Assembly: GCF_019218295.1 (NCBI RefSeq)
Contig: NZ_JAHUZF010000007.1
Location: 204,411 to 268,410, forward strand
Source of the DNA: Maritimibacter sp. DP1N21-5
GTDB taxonomy: Bacteria > Pseudomonadota > Alphaproteobacteria > Rhodobacterales > Rhodobacteraceae
Direction of reading: 5' to 3'
DNA length: 64,000 nucleotides
Under the pieces are notes generated by a model that was given only the letters and a program-made list of their open reading frames with translations, was not told the DNA's origin and did not search any database. Below are positions 17,968 to 26,409 of the stretch, piece by piece; within the stretch, counting starts at the first letter, position 1, and the number at the start of each line of letters is the position of its first letter. The position numbers and the translations under genes are program-made.

Positions 17968-18002
17968 CCACCGGGGCGGCGGCGAAATCGCCGCCCCGGT
18001 GG
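17968..18002 (-). terminator. Terminator hairpin after DUF892 gene
   Basis: A 14-bp perfect G/C-rich stem (17968-17981 with 17989-18002) and 7-base loop lie 11 bp past the DUF892 stop; the minus strand continues TCTTGT. It probably ends the long glycosyltransferase-DUF892 transcript and separates it from the next promoter. Confidence 0.75.
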
Positions 18003-18012
18003 CGTTTGCCAG

Positions 18013-18501
18013 TCACGCAGCCGCGTCGACGTTGCGGGAACGTTCCGCCAGTTCGGTCATGAAGTCGTCGGATTCGTAGATGTGGTCGAGCGCCTCGTCG
18101 AGCTTGCGCCTGGCGTCATCTTCTCCAAGCGCCTCGGCAAACGCCTTGGTCGTGCCGAAGCCTGCGATGCCGTAGTGACACATCCGCTGGTATTGCGCGA
18201 TGATCGCCACGTCGAGCGCCGCACCGCTTATGTCACTGTCGAGCGCATGCTTGCGAGCCTCTTTCACCAGGCCCTCCATGCCTTTGCAGTGGTCTTTCTT
18301 CACCTCTGCATCGGCGTCTTCCAGAAGGGACTTGAGAAGGCGCGTGTGCTTGTCGATCCCGTCCTTGGCCGAGCTCAACCGGTCCGACAACTTCTTGTCC
18401 GAGGCCTTGTCGGCCATCGCAGACACCACTTGGGACATCTGGTCGTTGGCAGACCAGAGATCCTGGAGTTCTTCCACGTAAAGGTCTTTCAGCGTCGTCA
18501 T
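18013..18501 (-). CDS. DUF892 (YciE/YciF) ferritin-like protein
   Basis: 162-residue four-helix-bundle protein. The opening TLKDLYVEELQDLWSANDQM and the later QYQRMCHYGIAGFGTTKAFAEALGEDDA carry the Glu/His residues expected of the ferritin-like diiron site. YciF-type proteins respond to stress in enterics; the reaction is not established. AAGGAG precedes the ATG, whose first bases overlap the stop of the upstream glycosyltransferase (ATGA), so it is the last gene of that chain. Confidence 0.88.
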   Translation of the reverse strand: MTTLKDLYVEELQDLWSANDQMSQVVSAMADKASDKKLSDRLSSAKDGIDKHTRLLKSLLEDADAEVKKDHCKGMEGLVKEARKHALDSDISGAALDVAIIAQYQRMCHYGIAGFGTTKAFAEALGEDDARRKLDEALDHIYESDDFMTELAERSRNVDAAA

Positions 18502-19616
18502 CTTGGGCTCCTTTCAGGGTCGGCGGTGCCGACGGTTGGTTTGAGGATCGCGACAGACGTGCCGGGGAATGTATCCCGACGCGTCTGGGGTCGGGGGTCA
18601 GCGGGGACAGTCGCCGACCCCCACTCCGGCGCTTCGCTGTCTCGGACAGACTGGGACAGCGTCGCAGCCGGAGCGTCCGGAGCGGGGATCAACCACTCCG
18701 AATTCCGGTAGGTCTTCAGCATTTCGATATGGCGGGGCAGGTCGCACACCTTGATCCGAAAGCGTGTCGGCACGAGTGGCGGCCAGGGACCCAGTGTCTC
18801 GGTGTACGCCCGTCGGGTCAGCCAATCGGCTGGTGGCAGGCAATCGTCGATCAGGTAGTCGGCCTGCCCGATGCGGGCCCTCAGCGCGTCCGACATTCCC
18901 CCGGCGGCGCGTCCGGACAACCGGCAGGACACCTGCACCGTGACGTCGTCGGCATGGCGCACCTTGCACCCCAGCCCGCGCAACGTGCGGACGATCCGCC
19001 GGTCTTCGCCGCATTTGATCGGGGCGAAGCCTCCGGCGGCGACAAAGGCGTCCCGTGTGAAGGCCAGACTTGCACCGGCCGCCTCGCCGTGGGTCCCGGC
19101 AAGATCCGCGCAACCCGGGACATGTCGCGCATAGAAGTCCTGAACCAGTCGACGATAGAGACCTTCCAGCGCCCCGAGGTGCCGGTCCATGGCAGCGAGA
19201 ATGCCCGCTTCTCTGGCCATCGGTTCGATCTTGCCGCAGACCGCATCCACCGCTTTCAGATGCGCAATGGTCCGGCTGATCCAGTGTTTGTCGACGATGC
19301 CATCTGCGTCCGTGGTGAACAGGTATCGCAGCGCGGGCAAGCTGCGCAGTGCATGGTCGCAGCCAATCCGGCGGGCCGTGCCGACCCCTTCCTGCGCGCC
19401 AAGGCGGAGGCTCAGGACGGTCAGGTCGAGCCCCAACTGCCCGGCGGCGTCCCGCGCCACGTCCTCGGTCCGGTCGGTGGTGTTGTTGACCACCAGGATC
19501 ACCGCGACCCTTCCCGGGCATTGACCCGCGAGGGCGGCGAGGCAAGCCGCGATCCGCTCTTCCTCGTTCCGGGCGGGGATGACGACGGCGATGTCAGGGG
19601 CAGTGACAGGTTTCAT
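18498..19616 (-). CDS. Family 2 glycosyltransferase (cytosolic)
   Basis: 372 residues with the GT-A fold nucleotide-sugar site: VVIPARNEEERIAACLAALA at the N-terminus and the DxD-like TTDADGIVDKHW near residue 100. EAAGASLAFTRDAFVAAGGF and GEDRRIVRTL form the acceptor region. The last ~60 residues are Pro/Ser/Ala-rich and may be poorly structured; they read through what would otherwise be leader for the DUF892 gene. Overlaps of 4 bp on both sides tie it to the methyltransferase and DUF892 genes. The donor and acceptor are unknown. Confidence 0.85.
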   Translation of the reverse strand: MKPVTAPDIAVVIPARNEEERIAACLAALAGQCPGRVAVILVVNNTTDRTEDVARDAAGQLGLDLTVLSLRLGAQEGVGTARRIGCDHALRSLPALRYLFTTDADGIVDKHWISRTIAHLKAVDAVCGKIEPMAREAGILAAMDRHLGALEGLYRRLVQDFYARHVPGCADLAGTHGEAAGASLAFTRDAFVAAGGFAPIKCGEDRRIVRTLRGLGCKVRHADDVTVQVSCRLSGRAAGGMSDALRARIGQADYLIDDCLPPADWLTRRAYTETLGPWPPLVPTRFRIKVCDLPRHIEMLKTYRNSEWLIPAPDAPAATLSQSVRDSEAPEWGSATVPADPRPQTRRDTFPGTSVAILKPTVGTADPERSPR

Positions 19617-20176
19617 GATCCCTCCTTCGGCAATCCCCGGTCGATCCGATAACCCTCGGTTTGCGTGACAGGCATGATCGCGTGTGTGGTGAGAGCGGCG
19701 GAGAACAACGCCAGCGCCTCCTCGCCCTGAATGTCGTGACCGGTCTCTCCCAGCCAGGTGACGCAGAGAACCTCTGCGCGCGGCCAGGACGTGGCGATCT
19801 CGCGGGCGAGGGTCCGCAGGCTTCGACCGTCGAGGAAATAGAGGATTTCGGACAGGACCAGCAGATCGAAGTCGCCTGCGGGCAGTGCGCAGGGATAAAA
19901 CCCTTGTACGAACCGCGCGTCCGGCACCGTGCGCCGCGCGGCCGAGATAGCGATACCCACGGCATCCATCCCGGCATAGCGGCTACAAAGCGGCGCGAGG
20001 ATCCGCGCAAGCTGTCCGTTCCCGCAGCCAAGCTCGAACGCGGAGGCATAGGCTCTGCGCGAGAGTGCCGCCCGCGTGGCCGCGAACTTGGCCTGCTCGT
20101 AACCGCTGTGCTCGAAGTTCCACGGGTCCGAGGTCCCGGCATAAAGCGCGGTAAGGTGATCCCGGTCGACCCCCAT
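19613..20176 (-). CDS. NodS-like SAM-dependent N-methyltransferase
   Basis: 187 residues. The start ALYAGTSDPWNFEHSGYEQAK is the NodS-family entry motif, followed by the SAM site AFELGCGNGQLARILAPLC and FDLLVLSEILYFLDG. NodS N-methylates the deacetylated glucosamine of Nod factors; here it directly follows a PIG-L deacetylase, which could expose such an amine. The start codon overlaps the upstream stop (TGATG). No nod genes are present, so the substrate is a different sugar product; the amine-methylation idea is inference from neighbours. Confidence 0.83.
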   Translation of the reverse strand: MGVDRDHLTALYAGTSDPWNFEHSGYEQAKFAATRAALSRRAYASAFELGCGNGQLARILAPLCSRYAGMDAVGIAISAARRTVPDARFVQGFYPCALPAGDFDLLVLSEILYFLDGRSLRTLAREIATSWPRAEVLCVTWLGETGHDIQGEEALALFSAALTTHAIMPVTQTEGYRIDRGLPKEGS

Positions 20177-20877
20177 CACGCCATCTTCCAGAAGATCTCG
20201 TCTTCTTGGGCGAACCTCTCCGTGAAGCCGGCCGGAAGGACAAACCCGGAAGGATCGTCTGCCACGACCAGTCCCATTTGCGACCGATGCGCCCGAATCG
20301 CCGCCTGTTTTCGGGGAAGGTGCCGACCCGGCGGCAGGAAGACCGGCCTTTGACGAGCAATTTTTCGGGCGAAGTCGGGATCGTCCCAACGCCACCAGAC
20401 CGGATAGGCGTAGAACCTCCAGTCCGGTCGGCGTGACCGGAGCGCCGACGCGAAGCGGGCCGTGGCGCGGTGGTCCTCGTGGTGATCTTCCGGGGCGGGC
20501 GCAAAGATGTGCCGCGCCCCCACGTCTTCGATCAGCGCTTCCAGACGCGCGGCCATCTCCTGCGGATTGGCCCGACAAAGCCCGCCGTCCTCCATGCCAA
20601 GCCACGTCAGGGCATCGCGGGACCCGCCCAGACAGGCGATGGCACGGTCCATCTCCGAACGCCGAAGGGCGGCAAGCCGCGCGCGCGGCCATCCGTGCGA
20701 GCCGGGATGGCTTGCCCCGCCATCGGTCAGGCAGACGACATGCGCGCCAGCCCCCTCGAAGGCACGTGCCAGCAGTCCCCCGCAGCCGAGCGACTCGTCA
20801 TCCGGGTGCGGGGCGAGGACGACGAGCCTTTCGCGCCCTTGAAACACGGCATCGTCCGGGCGGAGGGTAATCGTCAT
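20176..20877 (-). CDS. PIG-L family deacetylase
   Basis: 233-residue zinc-dependent N-acetylglucosamine-type deacetylase. The metal-binding signature LAPHPDDESLGCGG lies near residue 20, and the second motif is PEDHHEDHRAT with the third ligand His. The family includes GlcNAc-PI, mycothiol-precursor and antibiotic-pseudoaglycone deacetylases. Start overlaps the acyl-CoA-dehydrogenase-like stop by 4 bp. With the downstream NodS-like enzyme it suggests deacetylation then methylation of an amino sugar. Confidence 0.88.
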   Translation of the reverse strand: MTITLRPDDAVFQGRERLVVLAPHPDDESLGCGGLLARAFEGAGAHVVCLTDGGASHPGSHGWPRARLAALRRSEMDRAIACLGGSRDALTWLGMEDGGLCRANPQEMAARLEALIEDVGARHIFAPAPEDHHEDHRATARFASALRSRRPDWRFYAYPVWWRWDDPDFARKIARQRPVFLPPGRHLPRKQAAIRAHRSQMGLVVADDPSGFVLPAGFTERFAQEDEIFWKMA

Positions 20878-21874
20878 CCGAACACCCCCCATGGCTGGTC
20901 GTTGAGGAGCGCATGACTTGCCGCGCGCTGCACGAAGGCATCGCGCGCGACCTGACGCAGGTAGACCGCCAGGTCGCGCGCCTTTCGCCCGGTATCCGAG
21001 CCGGCCTCGAAATGCCGCAGCCCGATGCTTTGCTCGACGGCGCGAATGGCGTCGAGCCCGACCTCTTCGGTGAACAGGCGGGCCGAGATGGCGGTGGCCA
21101 CGACGCCTTCGACCGGCACCGTCGGGTCCGCTGGGGCCTGCGCCGCACGTTCGGTCAGCGCCGCACCAGCCCAGGCCCGCATCAGCACATTCATCAGCCG
21201 GGTCTGTTGTGCCTGGGCCTCCAGTCGGCCCATGGCCCGAAGCGCGCCGACCGCACAGTCCAGAAGGCCGATGGCGCCGCCCACCTGCAAAGCTGCGATG
21301 CGCCAGACACCCCCGACGAAATGCGGCTCGCGCAGGTAATCGCCTGCCCCGCCGACCCATCGGATGTCCTGCACCGCGATGCCGGCGAAATCATAGCACC
21401 CAGATTGCGTGGCCTTCATGCCCTGCACGGTCCAGCAGGAGGAATCGGCCCGGTCATGATGGGTCACGTCGACAAGGGCGAGGCGCACTCCCGTTTCGGT
21501 GTCTACCGTGACCAAAGCACGGCTCACGGCGCCAAGTCCCGAAGCAAAGCGTTCCATTGGTTCACATCTCGCTTCAAGGATGGGGTGCCATAGAGACGGA
21601 TCAGCCGCAGGGCGTTGATGTGCCCCTCCCAAAGTCGTCCGGCGCTGAGGTTCGCCGCACCCACCTGCATGAGCGCCGATGCGGTCCTTACCGGGTCCGC
21701 GCTGCCGTCCTCCCGCAGCAGACCGGCCTGAAAAAGGAAATCGATCGAACGTGCGATGGGTTGCTCGCCCCGGTCCTCGGGACCGGCGGCAGCCGACAGG
21801 CGATCCTTGACCCAGGAAGGGACCGGACCGCCGATGTCCGGTATCACGGCGGCTGGAAGATGCGGCGCTCTCAT
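20874..21874 (-). pseudogene. Acyl-CoA dehydrogenase-like gene, split by frameshift
   Basis: The first part (21874-21524, 116 aa; SWVKDRLSAAAGPE, LWEGHINALRLIRLYGTP) and second part (open from 21632 to 20874; ERFASGLGAVSRALVTVDT, FVGGVWRIAALQVGGAIG, EQSIGLRHFEAGSD) look like two halves of one flavin-type acyl-CoA dehydrogenase but lie in different frames. The join near 21555 also seems to lack about 25 residues normally found between these motifs, so a small deletion plus frameshift is likely. An internal ATG at 21557 could still yield the C-terminal part. Relatives accompany PIG-L/NodS/GT2 genes, so loss would affect the pathway. A sequencing error cannot be excluded. Confidence 0.7.
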
Positions 21875-22920
21875 GATTGCACCTCGAGATGGTCTTGAAC
21901 GGCGACGGCGGAGCTCAGAAGATCCGCCCATTTCTGCGCAACGGATGACAGGCGAAAGGCGGGATTGGAGCGCACCCGCGGTGCCGTGCGCCGCCACGCC
22001 TGGATGCGGGCGAGGATCTGGGCCGGATCATGTCCGTCTACGTGCTGATTCCGGTCCGCCACGATTTCCGCATTCGCCCCCAGAGCGCCATGCACGAGGA
22101 CAGGTGTTCCGACGGCGTTCGCCTCGGCAAGGATGAGCCCGAAGGTCTCGGCAAAGGTGGTCTGCGGATAGAAGAGGCAGAGGGCGCGGCGCAGATGCTC
22201 CATCAGCGCCGGATGCGACAGCGCGCCGAGAAATGTCACACCTTCCGGCACCGGCCCGCATTCCCATCGCAAATAGCCGGGATCTGCGACGGCGAGGGTA
22301 AGGTCCGGCACTTGCGCACGCAAAGTCGCGAACTGGGCGAAAACCTCGGCCAGCCCCTTGTGTGGCGAGCTTGCGAACAGGAGCCGACAAGGATCGCGCG
22401 GCGTGCCGTCGGGCTGGAGGGCATCGTTCAGCGGGTTGTAGATCACCACGGAGCGAGGCATCGCGGCGGCGTTCAGAAACGTCTCGAGATACCTTTCATG
22501 GGTCAGCGAGACGCAGATGACCGTGATGCCGGCCTCTTTCAACGCCGTCCCCATCTTTCGGTTGTGGCGGCCGGGATAGACATGCAGCCACAGGAACACC
22601 GCCGTGCCGGGGTATCGCCGGCGAAGGGCAACCGCCACTTTCCAGCGGTTGATCACCACCAGCGCGTCGAAATCGCCTGTCGGACCCCGGTCACCAAGTG
22701 GGCAAAGCCGACCGGCGATCGACCGTTGCTCGACACTGCGGCCGTGCTGGAAATGCGTGATGTCGAACGACGCCCCGAGCGCCGCCGAGATGCGCAGAAC
22801 GGTCGCCTCCGTGCCGCCAAGCCCGCCGGCCTCGATATCGGGCAGGTCATAGCCCGCAGCACTACAGGGGTCGACGATGGCGACATGCGGACGATCGGCG
22901 AAGTGGCGAATGGGCCTCAT
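21871..22920 (-). CDS. Family 4 glycosyltransferase
   Basis: 349 residues, GT-B fold. The N-terminal acceptor domain has AGGLGGTEATVLRISAAL; the C-terminal donor domain has LLFASSPHKGLAEVF and the ExFGLxxxE motif as AETFGLILAEANAVGTPVL. This is a retaining GT4-type arrangement. It sits in the middle of the overlapping chain (4-bp overlaps on each side). Sugar specificity cannot be inferred. Confidence 0.87.
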   Translation of the reverse strand: MRPIRHFADRPHVAIVDPCSAAGYDLPDIEAGGLGGTEATVLRISAALGASFDITHFQHGRSVEQRSIAGRLCPLGDRGPTGDFDALVVINRWKVAVALRRRYPGTAVFLWLHVYPGRHNRKMGTALKEAGITVICVSLTHERYLETFLNAAAMPRSVVIYNPLNDALQPDGTPRDPCRLLFASSPHKGLAEVFAQFATLRAQVPDLTLAVADPGYLRWECGPVPEGVTFLGALSHPALMEHLRRALCLFYPQTTFAETFGLILAEANAVGTPVLVHGALGANAEIVADRNQHVDGHDPAQILARIQAWRRTAPRVRSNPAFRLSSVAQKWADLLSSAVAVQDHLEVQS

Positions 22921-23885
22921 TGCGCGGCCACCCGGTCCGAGGTTTCGGCTGTCAGGATGTTGTCGACCCGGGCAAGGGTCTCAGGCGACGCCGGCATGTC
23001 GCGCCGCTGTAGCCATTCGGGGCGGCTGACCTGACGGACCTCGAGCGCCGGACAATCGACCGGCACCGGCTCCACCCGTCCGCTGTGCCGCCAATCCTCG
23101 ACCTTTTGCCAGACCCTCTGCCGGTCCGCACGGCGACGTTCACTGACATAGTCCGAGACCGGCGACTGGGTCAGGCTATCGGGCGTCTCGATCTTGGTCA
23201 AAAGCAGCTCCGGCACGATCCAGATGACTTCGCCATTCAGGATCAGTCGATTGCGAAGCTCGCGGTCTTCTTCGACGCAATCCTCGAACCCGCCGAGACG
23301 ACGAAATACATCGGTCCGGAAGAGCCCCGAATTGATATGTGTCCATTCCCCGGGCACCTCTGCGCCCATCTGGAGGTTGGGAAACACGTCATCCAGAAGC
23401 GACAGGTCGCGCCGGATCTCCACCCGTCGTCCGTCGGGCAAAATCAGCTCGTGATGGGTGAGCACCACGCTTACCGTGAGGTTTTGGCCGGCCTCTTTGT
23501 TCGCGAGGGGCCAGTTCAGGCAACCGTCCGCGCGAACGTCCTGCGCGCTCAGCCGGCGCACCTGATGCAAGACCTTGTCGCGATGCGGAATGTCATCGGA
23601 ATCGTGGAAGGTCACTGCGTCGCCGGCGGTCAGCAGAAGGCCCGCGTTCTTGGCCTGCGCCGTGCCGAGGTTGTGCGCGAGGCGTATGTAATTGAACTTC
23701 GGATGCGCGAAGAAGGGTTCCACCACCCGCGCCGTGGCATCGGTGCTCGCGTCGTCGATGACATGGACGCGACTGTTCCACCAGCTTTGCACGAGCGCCG
23801 CCCGGATGGCGCCCTCGATCAGATGCGCGCGGTTGAAGGTCGGAATGATGATGTCCACGCAGGGGGCGAGAGGACCCGAGATCAT
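22917..23885 (-). CDS. Family 2 glycosyltransferase
   Basis: 322 residues. The GT-A nucleotide site is VDIIIPTFNRAHLIEGAIRA and VIDDASTDATARV; the metal motif is TFHDSDDIPHRD near residue 92, with GGFEDCVEEDRELRNRL as acceptor or catalytic region. No transmembrane helices. The start ATG at 23885 overlaps the stop of the upstream membrane GT2 by 4 bp; longer in-frame extensions run antisense to that gene and are not real. Confidence 0.85.
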   Translation of the reverse strand: MISGPLAPCVDIIIPTFNRAHLIEGAIRAALVQSWWNSRVHVIDDASTDATARVVEPFFAHPKFNYIRLAHNLGTAQAKNAGLLLTAGDAVTFHDSDDIPHRDKVLHQVRRLSAQDVRADGCLNWPLANKEAGQNLTVSVVLTHHELILPDGRRVEIRRDLSLLDDVFPNLQMGAEVPGEWTHINSGLFRTDVFRRLGGFEDCVEEDRELRNRLILNGEVIWIVPELLLTKIETPDSLTQSPVSDYVSERRRADRQRVWQKVEDWRHSGRVEPVPVDCPALEVRQVSRPEWLQRRDMPASPETLARVDNILTAETSDRVAAQ

Positions 23886-25342
23886 GCCATGGCCTCCCGT
23901 CCGAGCAGCAGGACGGCCTGCCGATAGCCGCGCAAACTTCGGAAGGTCAGCATCGCCGCAGGCAACGGCAGCATCAGCGCACCGAGCGCCGCGAGAATGA
24001 GCGGATTTGTCGGATGCGCGACGATGAAGAGGACGGCGGCGGCGAGGAAGGGCAGCCAGGGACAGACCGAGAAGTTTCTCGCTGCCGCGTCCTTCAGGCC
24101 GGACTTGTCGGTCACGACGAACGTCAGCCGGCTGCCCGCCAGCGCATCGAATGTGGCCTTGGCCGATTGAGGCGCCAGCGCGATGCGACAGGCGAGGGCC
24201 CGTGCCAGGACGCCCGGAGGCAGCCCGTCCCGCAAGCCCCGGGCCAACACGCGGATCACGATATCGCAAAGGCTCAGAACGATGGCACAGGCGGCCAGCG
24301 TCGAAGCAGTGCTGTCCGCGCGCCCTGTCAGAAGCCATGCGCCCAAGAGCATGGCCGGGATGAGGGCCAGGTTGAACCAGGCGGTCAACTGCGACAGGAC
24401 GACGAGACGTTTGTGAAGGCTGAGTGCGCCCGTCCGCGTGAAGATCGTCGCAGCATGGGTCATGAGTGTCTGGAAATTCCCGCTGCACCAGCGATACCGC
24501 TGCCGCTCCAGATCGCGCAGCGAAAGCGGCAAGAGCCCCTTGCCGACCACCTGATTGATGAACCGTCCAGAATACCCGCCTTTACAAAGCCGAACGCCAA
24601 GTTCCGCGTCCTCGGTCGTGGTGCTCCCGGACCATCCGCCCGCTGCGGTCAGGGCGTCCCGCGAAATGACGCACAGCGTTCCCGTCAGCAAAACCGCCTC
24701 TGCCACATCCGCCCGTGCGGCTTTGGTTCGGAAGTATTCCTCGAGTTCGGCATTGATCCCAGGCGCGGCCAGCGTTGCGTCGCTATAGGACTGCGGAAAC
24801 TGGACATAGTCCGCGCCGGTACGGTGAAGTGCGGCGGCCGCCCGTCGCAGGAAATCCCGGGTCACGACATAATCTGCGTCCACGGTGACGATGTGACTGG
24901 CGCGCGGGTCCGTTTGCTCCAGAGCTATGGTCAGCGCGCCGGCTTTGGCCCCGGAAACGCCCATGCGAAGCAGGAACCTGATCCGACCCGGGTAGGCGGA
25001 GCAGAACCGCTCTACCGGCCGCCAGAGCGCATCGTCGGCGGTGTTGTTGTCCATCACGATGATCTCGTAGCGCGACTCCGGCCAATCCTGATCCAGCAGC
25101 CCGCGCAGGGTGTCGATAACGACCCGCGGGGGTTCCGAATGGGTCGCCACATGGACCGAGAACCAGGGGTCAGCGGACTCTCGCGCAGACATCGAAAGCC
25201 GCGCGGGCACACAGGCAAGAAGCGGCCGAAGCGCCATCAGGGCGATCTGAATGACCACCAGAGCTACACAGATAAGGGCACCGAAGGTCGGCAAGACGGC
25301 CGCGAGAATCACAAGTCCCAAAGCCGTGAAAAGCCGTAGCAT
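23882..25342 (-). CDS. Membrane processive family 2 glycosyltransferase
   Basis: 486 residues with two N-terminal helices (FTALGLVILAAVLPTFGALI), a cytosolic GT2 domain and several C-terminal helices. The processive D-D-D-QxxRW set is visible: MDNNTADD, TVDADYVVTRDFL, STTTEDAELGVRL and RQRYRWCSGNFQ. This places it with cellulose/hyaluronan-synthase-like inverting enzymes that polymerise and export sugars. It is the first gene of the overlapping chain; the ribosome site (GGAG directly before ATG) is weakly spaced. An EcfG-type promoter lies about 85 bp upstream. Confidence 0.88.
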   Translation of the reverse strand: MLRLFTALGLVILAAVLPTFGALICVALVVIQIALMALRPLLACVPARLSMSARESADPWFSVHVATHSEPPRVVIDTLRGLLDQDWPESRYEIIVMDNNTADDALWRPVERFCSAYPGRIRFLLRMGVSGAKAGALTIALEQTDPRASHIVTVDADYVVTRDFLRRAAAALHRTGADYVQFPQSYSDATLAAPGINAELEEYFRTKAARADVAEAVLLTGTLCVISRDALTAAGGWSGSTTTEDAELGVRLCKGGYSGRFINQVVGKGLLPLSLRDLERQRYRWCSGNFQTLMTHAATIFTRTGALSLHKRLVVLSQLTAWFNLALIPAMLLGAWLLTGRADSTASTLAACAIVLSLCDIVIRVLARGLRDGLPPGVLARALACRIALAPQSAKATFDALAGSRLTFVVTDKSGLKDAAARNFSVCPWLPFLAAAVLFIVAHPTNPLILAALGALMLPLPAAMLTFRSLRGYRQAVLLLGREAMA

Positions 25343-25426
25343 CTCCGTTCGCCCCCGAGCGTCAATAAGCGAAATTCGCTGTTTTATTTCAACAGCTTAC
25401 GATTCACTCTCCGCTGTCGGTGGGGC

Positions 25427-25452
25427 AACGCGACGGGCTGCCATATGGTTCC
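25427..25452 (-). promoter_or_regulatory. EcfG-type general stress promoter of the glycosyltransferase operon
   Basis: On the minus strand GGAAC (25452-25448), 17 bp, then CGTT (25430-25427): an exact match to the EcfG consensus. It is the only candidate promoter I see in the 200-bp gap upstream of the eight-gene chain. Confidence 0.78.
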
Positions 25453-25544
25453 GCCACCGGGCGCGTTTCGCGCCCGCTGACAGGTCGAGACTGCCCGACG
25501 ATCCGGAGTCTCACTTTCAACTGGATTGAATTGCGCGCCCGCGC

Positions 25545-26282
25545 TCAGTCCTGAGGGAACCAGGAGGTGTCCATGTCGGCGTAGCGATCATGGAAATCAG
25601 TGAGACAGATCATCTCGTCTTCCTTGAGCAGCCGGACGTGTTGATGGTCCCGCTCGATGAAACCCGCGCGCTCCATGCGCCTGAGGGTCGTGCTGACGTA
25701 GACATTGGTCAGCCCGAGGTAATCCGCGATCTGGCCCTGGGTCATGGGCAGCCGGATGGTATCGGTCATCTTGCTGTTGGTGATCCGCAACCGGGATATG
25801 AGGTCGAGCAACATGTAGCTGACCCGTTCCTGCGCGCTCATGCGGCCCATGGCCCGCAGCACGTCGATCAGGACCACATGATCCCTGAGCGCGATGGAAA
25901 TGAGCAGGGCGGACAGCCTTGGCGATTCCCGGAGGATCGTGTCGAGCGATGATTTCGGAAAGGGACACAAACAGACATCCTCGATCGTGCGCAGGGTCGA
26001 GGTTGCATGCTTGAGAGCGACATCGGGAAAGCCGATGACATCCCCCGGGTGGTGGATCTTGACGATCTGGCGTCGTCCGTCGGGCAGGTCGGTATAGCTG
26101 AAGCACCACCCGTGCTTGACGATGTAGAGATCCTTGTTCCGATCGCCGCCCTGATAGACCTCGTGGTCGGCCGGGAAGTTCCGCTCGTTACGCTCGAGCC
26201 TGGCCAATCGCGCCACGTCCTCGTCGGACAGGGGCAGGTAGTGAGACAGTTTGGTTACGAGACAACTGGTTGCGTCCGTCAT
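25545..26282 (-). CDS. Crp/Fnr-family transcriptional regulator
   Basis: 245 residues: an N-terminal cyclic-nucleotide-like sensor domain (FPADHEVYQGGDRNKDLYIV, PGDVIGFPDVAL) and a C-terminal winged helix with LPMTQGQIADYLGLTNVYVS as the recognition helix-turn-helix. The four-Cys arrangement of oxygen-sensing FNR is not present, so the signal is unknown. AGGAGG precedes the ATG at 26282. It lies between the EcfG-driven operon and the mannitol dehydrogenase gene. Confidence 0.88.
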   Translation of the reverse strand: MTDATSCLVTKLSHYLPLSDEDVARLARLERNERNFPADHEVYQGGDRNKDLYIVKHGWCFSYTDLPDGRRQIVKIHHPGDVIGFPDVALKHATSTLRTIEDVCLCPFPKSSLDTILRESPRLSALLISIALRDHVVLIDVLRAMGRMSAQERVSYMLLDLISRLRITNSKMTDTIRLPMTQGQIADYLGLTNVYVSTTLRRMERAGFIERDHQHVRLLKEDEMICLTDFHDRYADMDTSWFPQD

Positions 26283-26409
26283 GTGAACCTCCTCGCCTTG
26301 CGCTTCGGTCCCGATTGCAACGCGAGCCGAGGGGTGGTGGTTCAATGGACATCAGGAAGCGAGCCGTCGTCGAAACCGGCTCGACCATGGTCAGGCGTCC
26401 GTGGCTGCC

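Noticed and set aside
24014..25339. 441-codon open frame on the plus strand
   Set aside because: Lies wholly antisense to the membrane GT2 gene, has Arg/Gln/Pro-heavy composition and no ribosome site. Typical antisense frame in high-G+C DNA.
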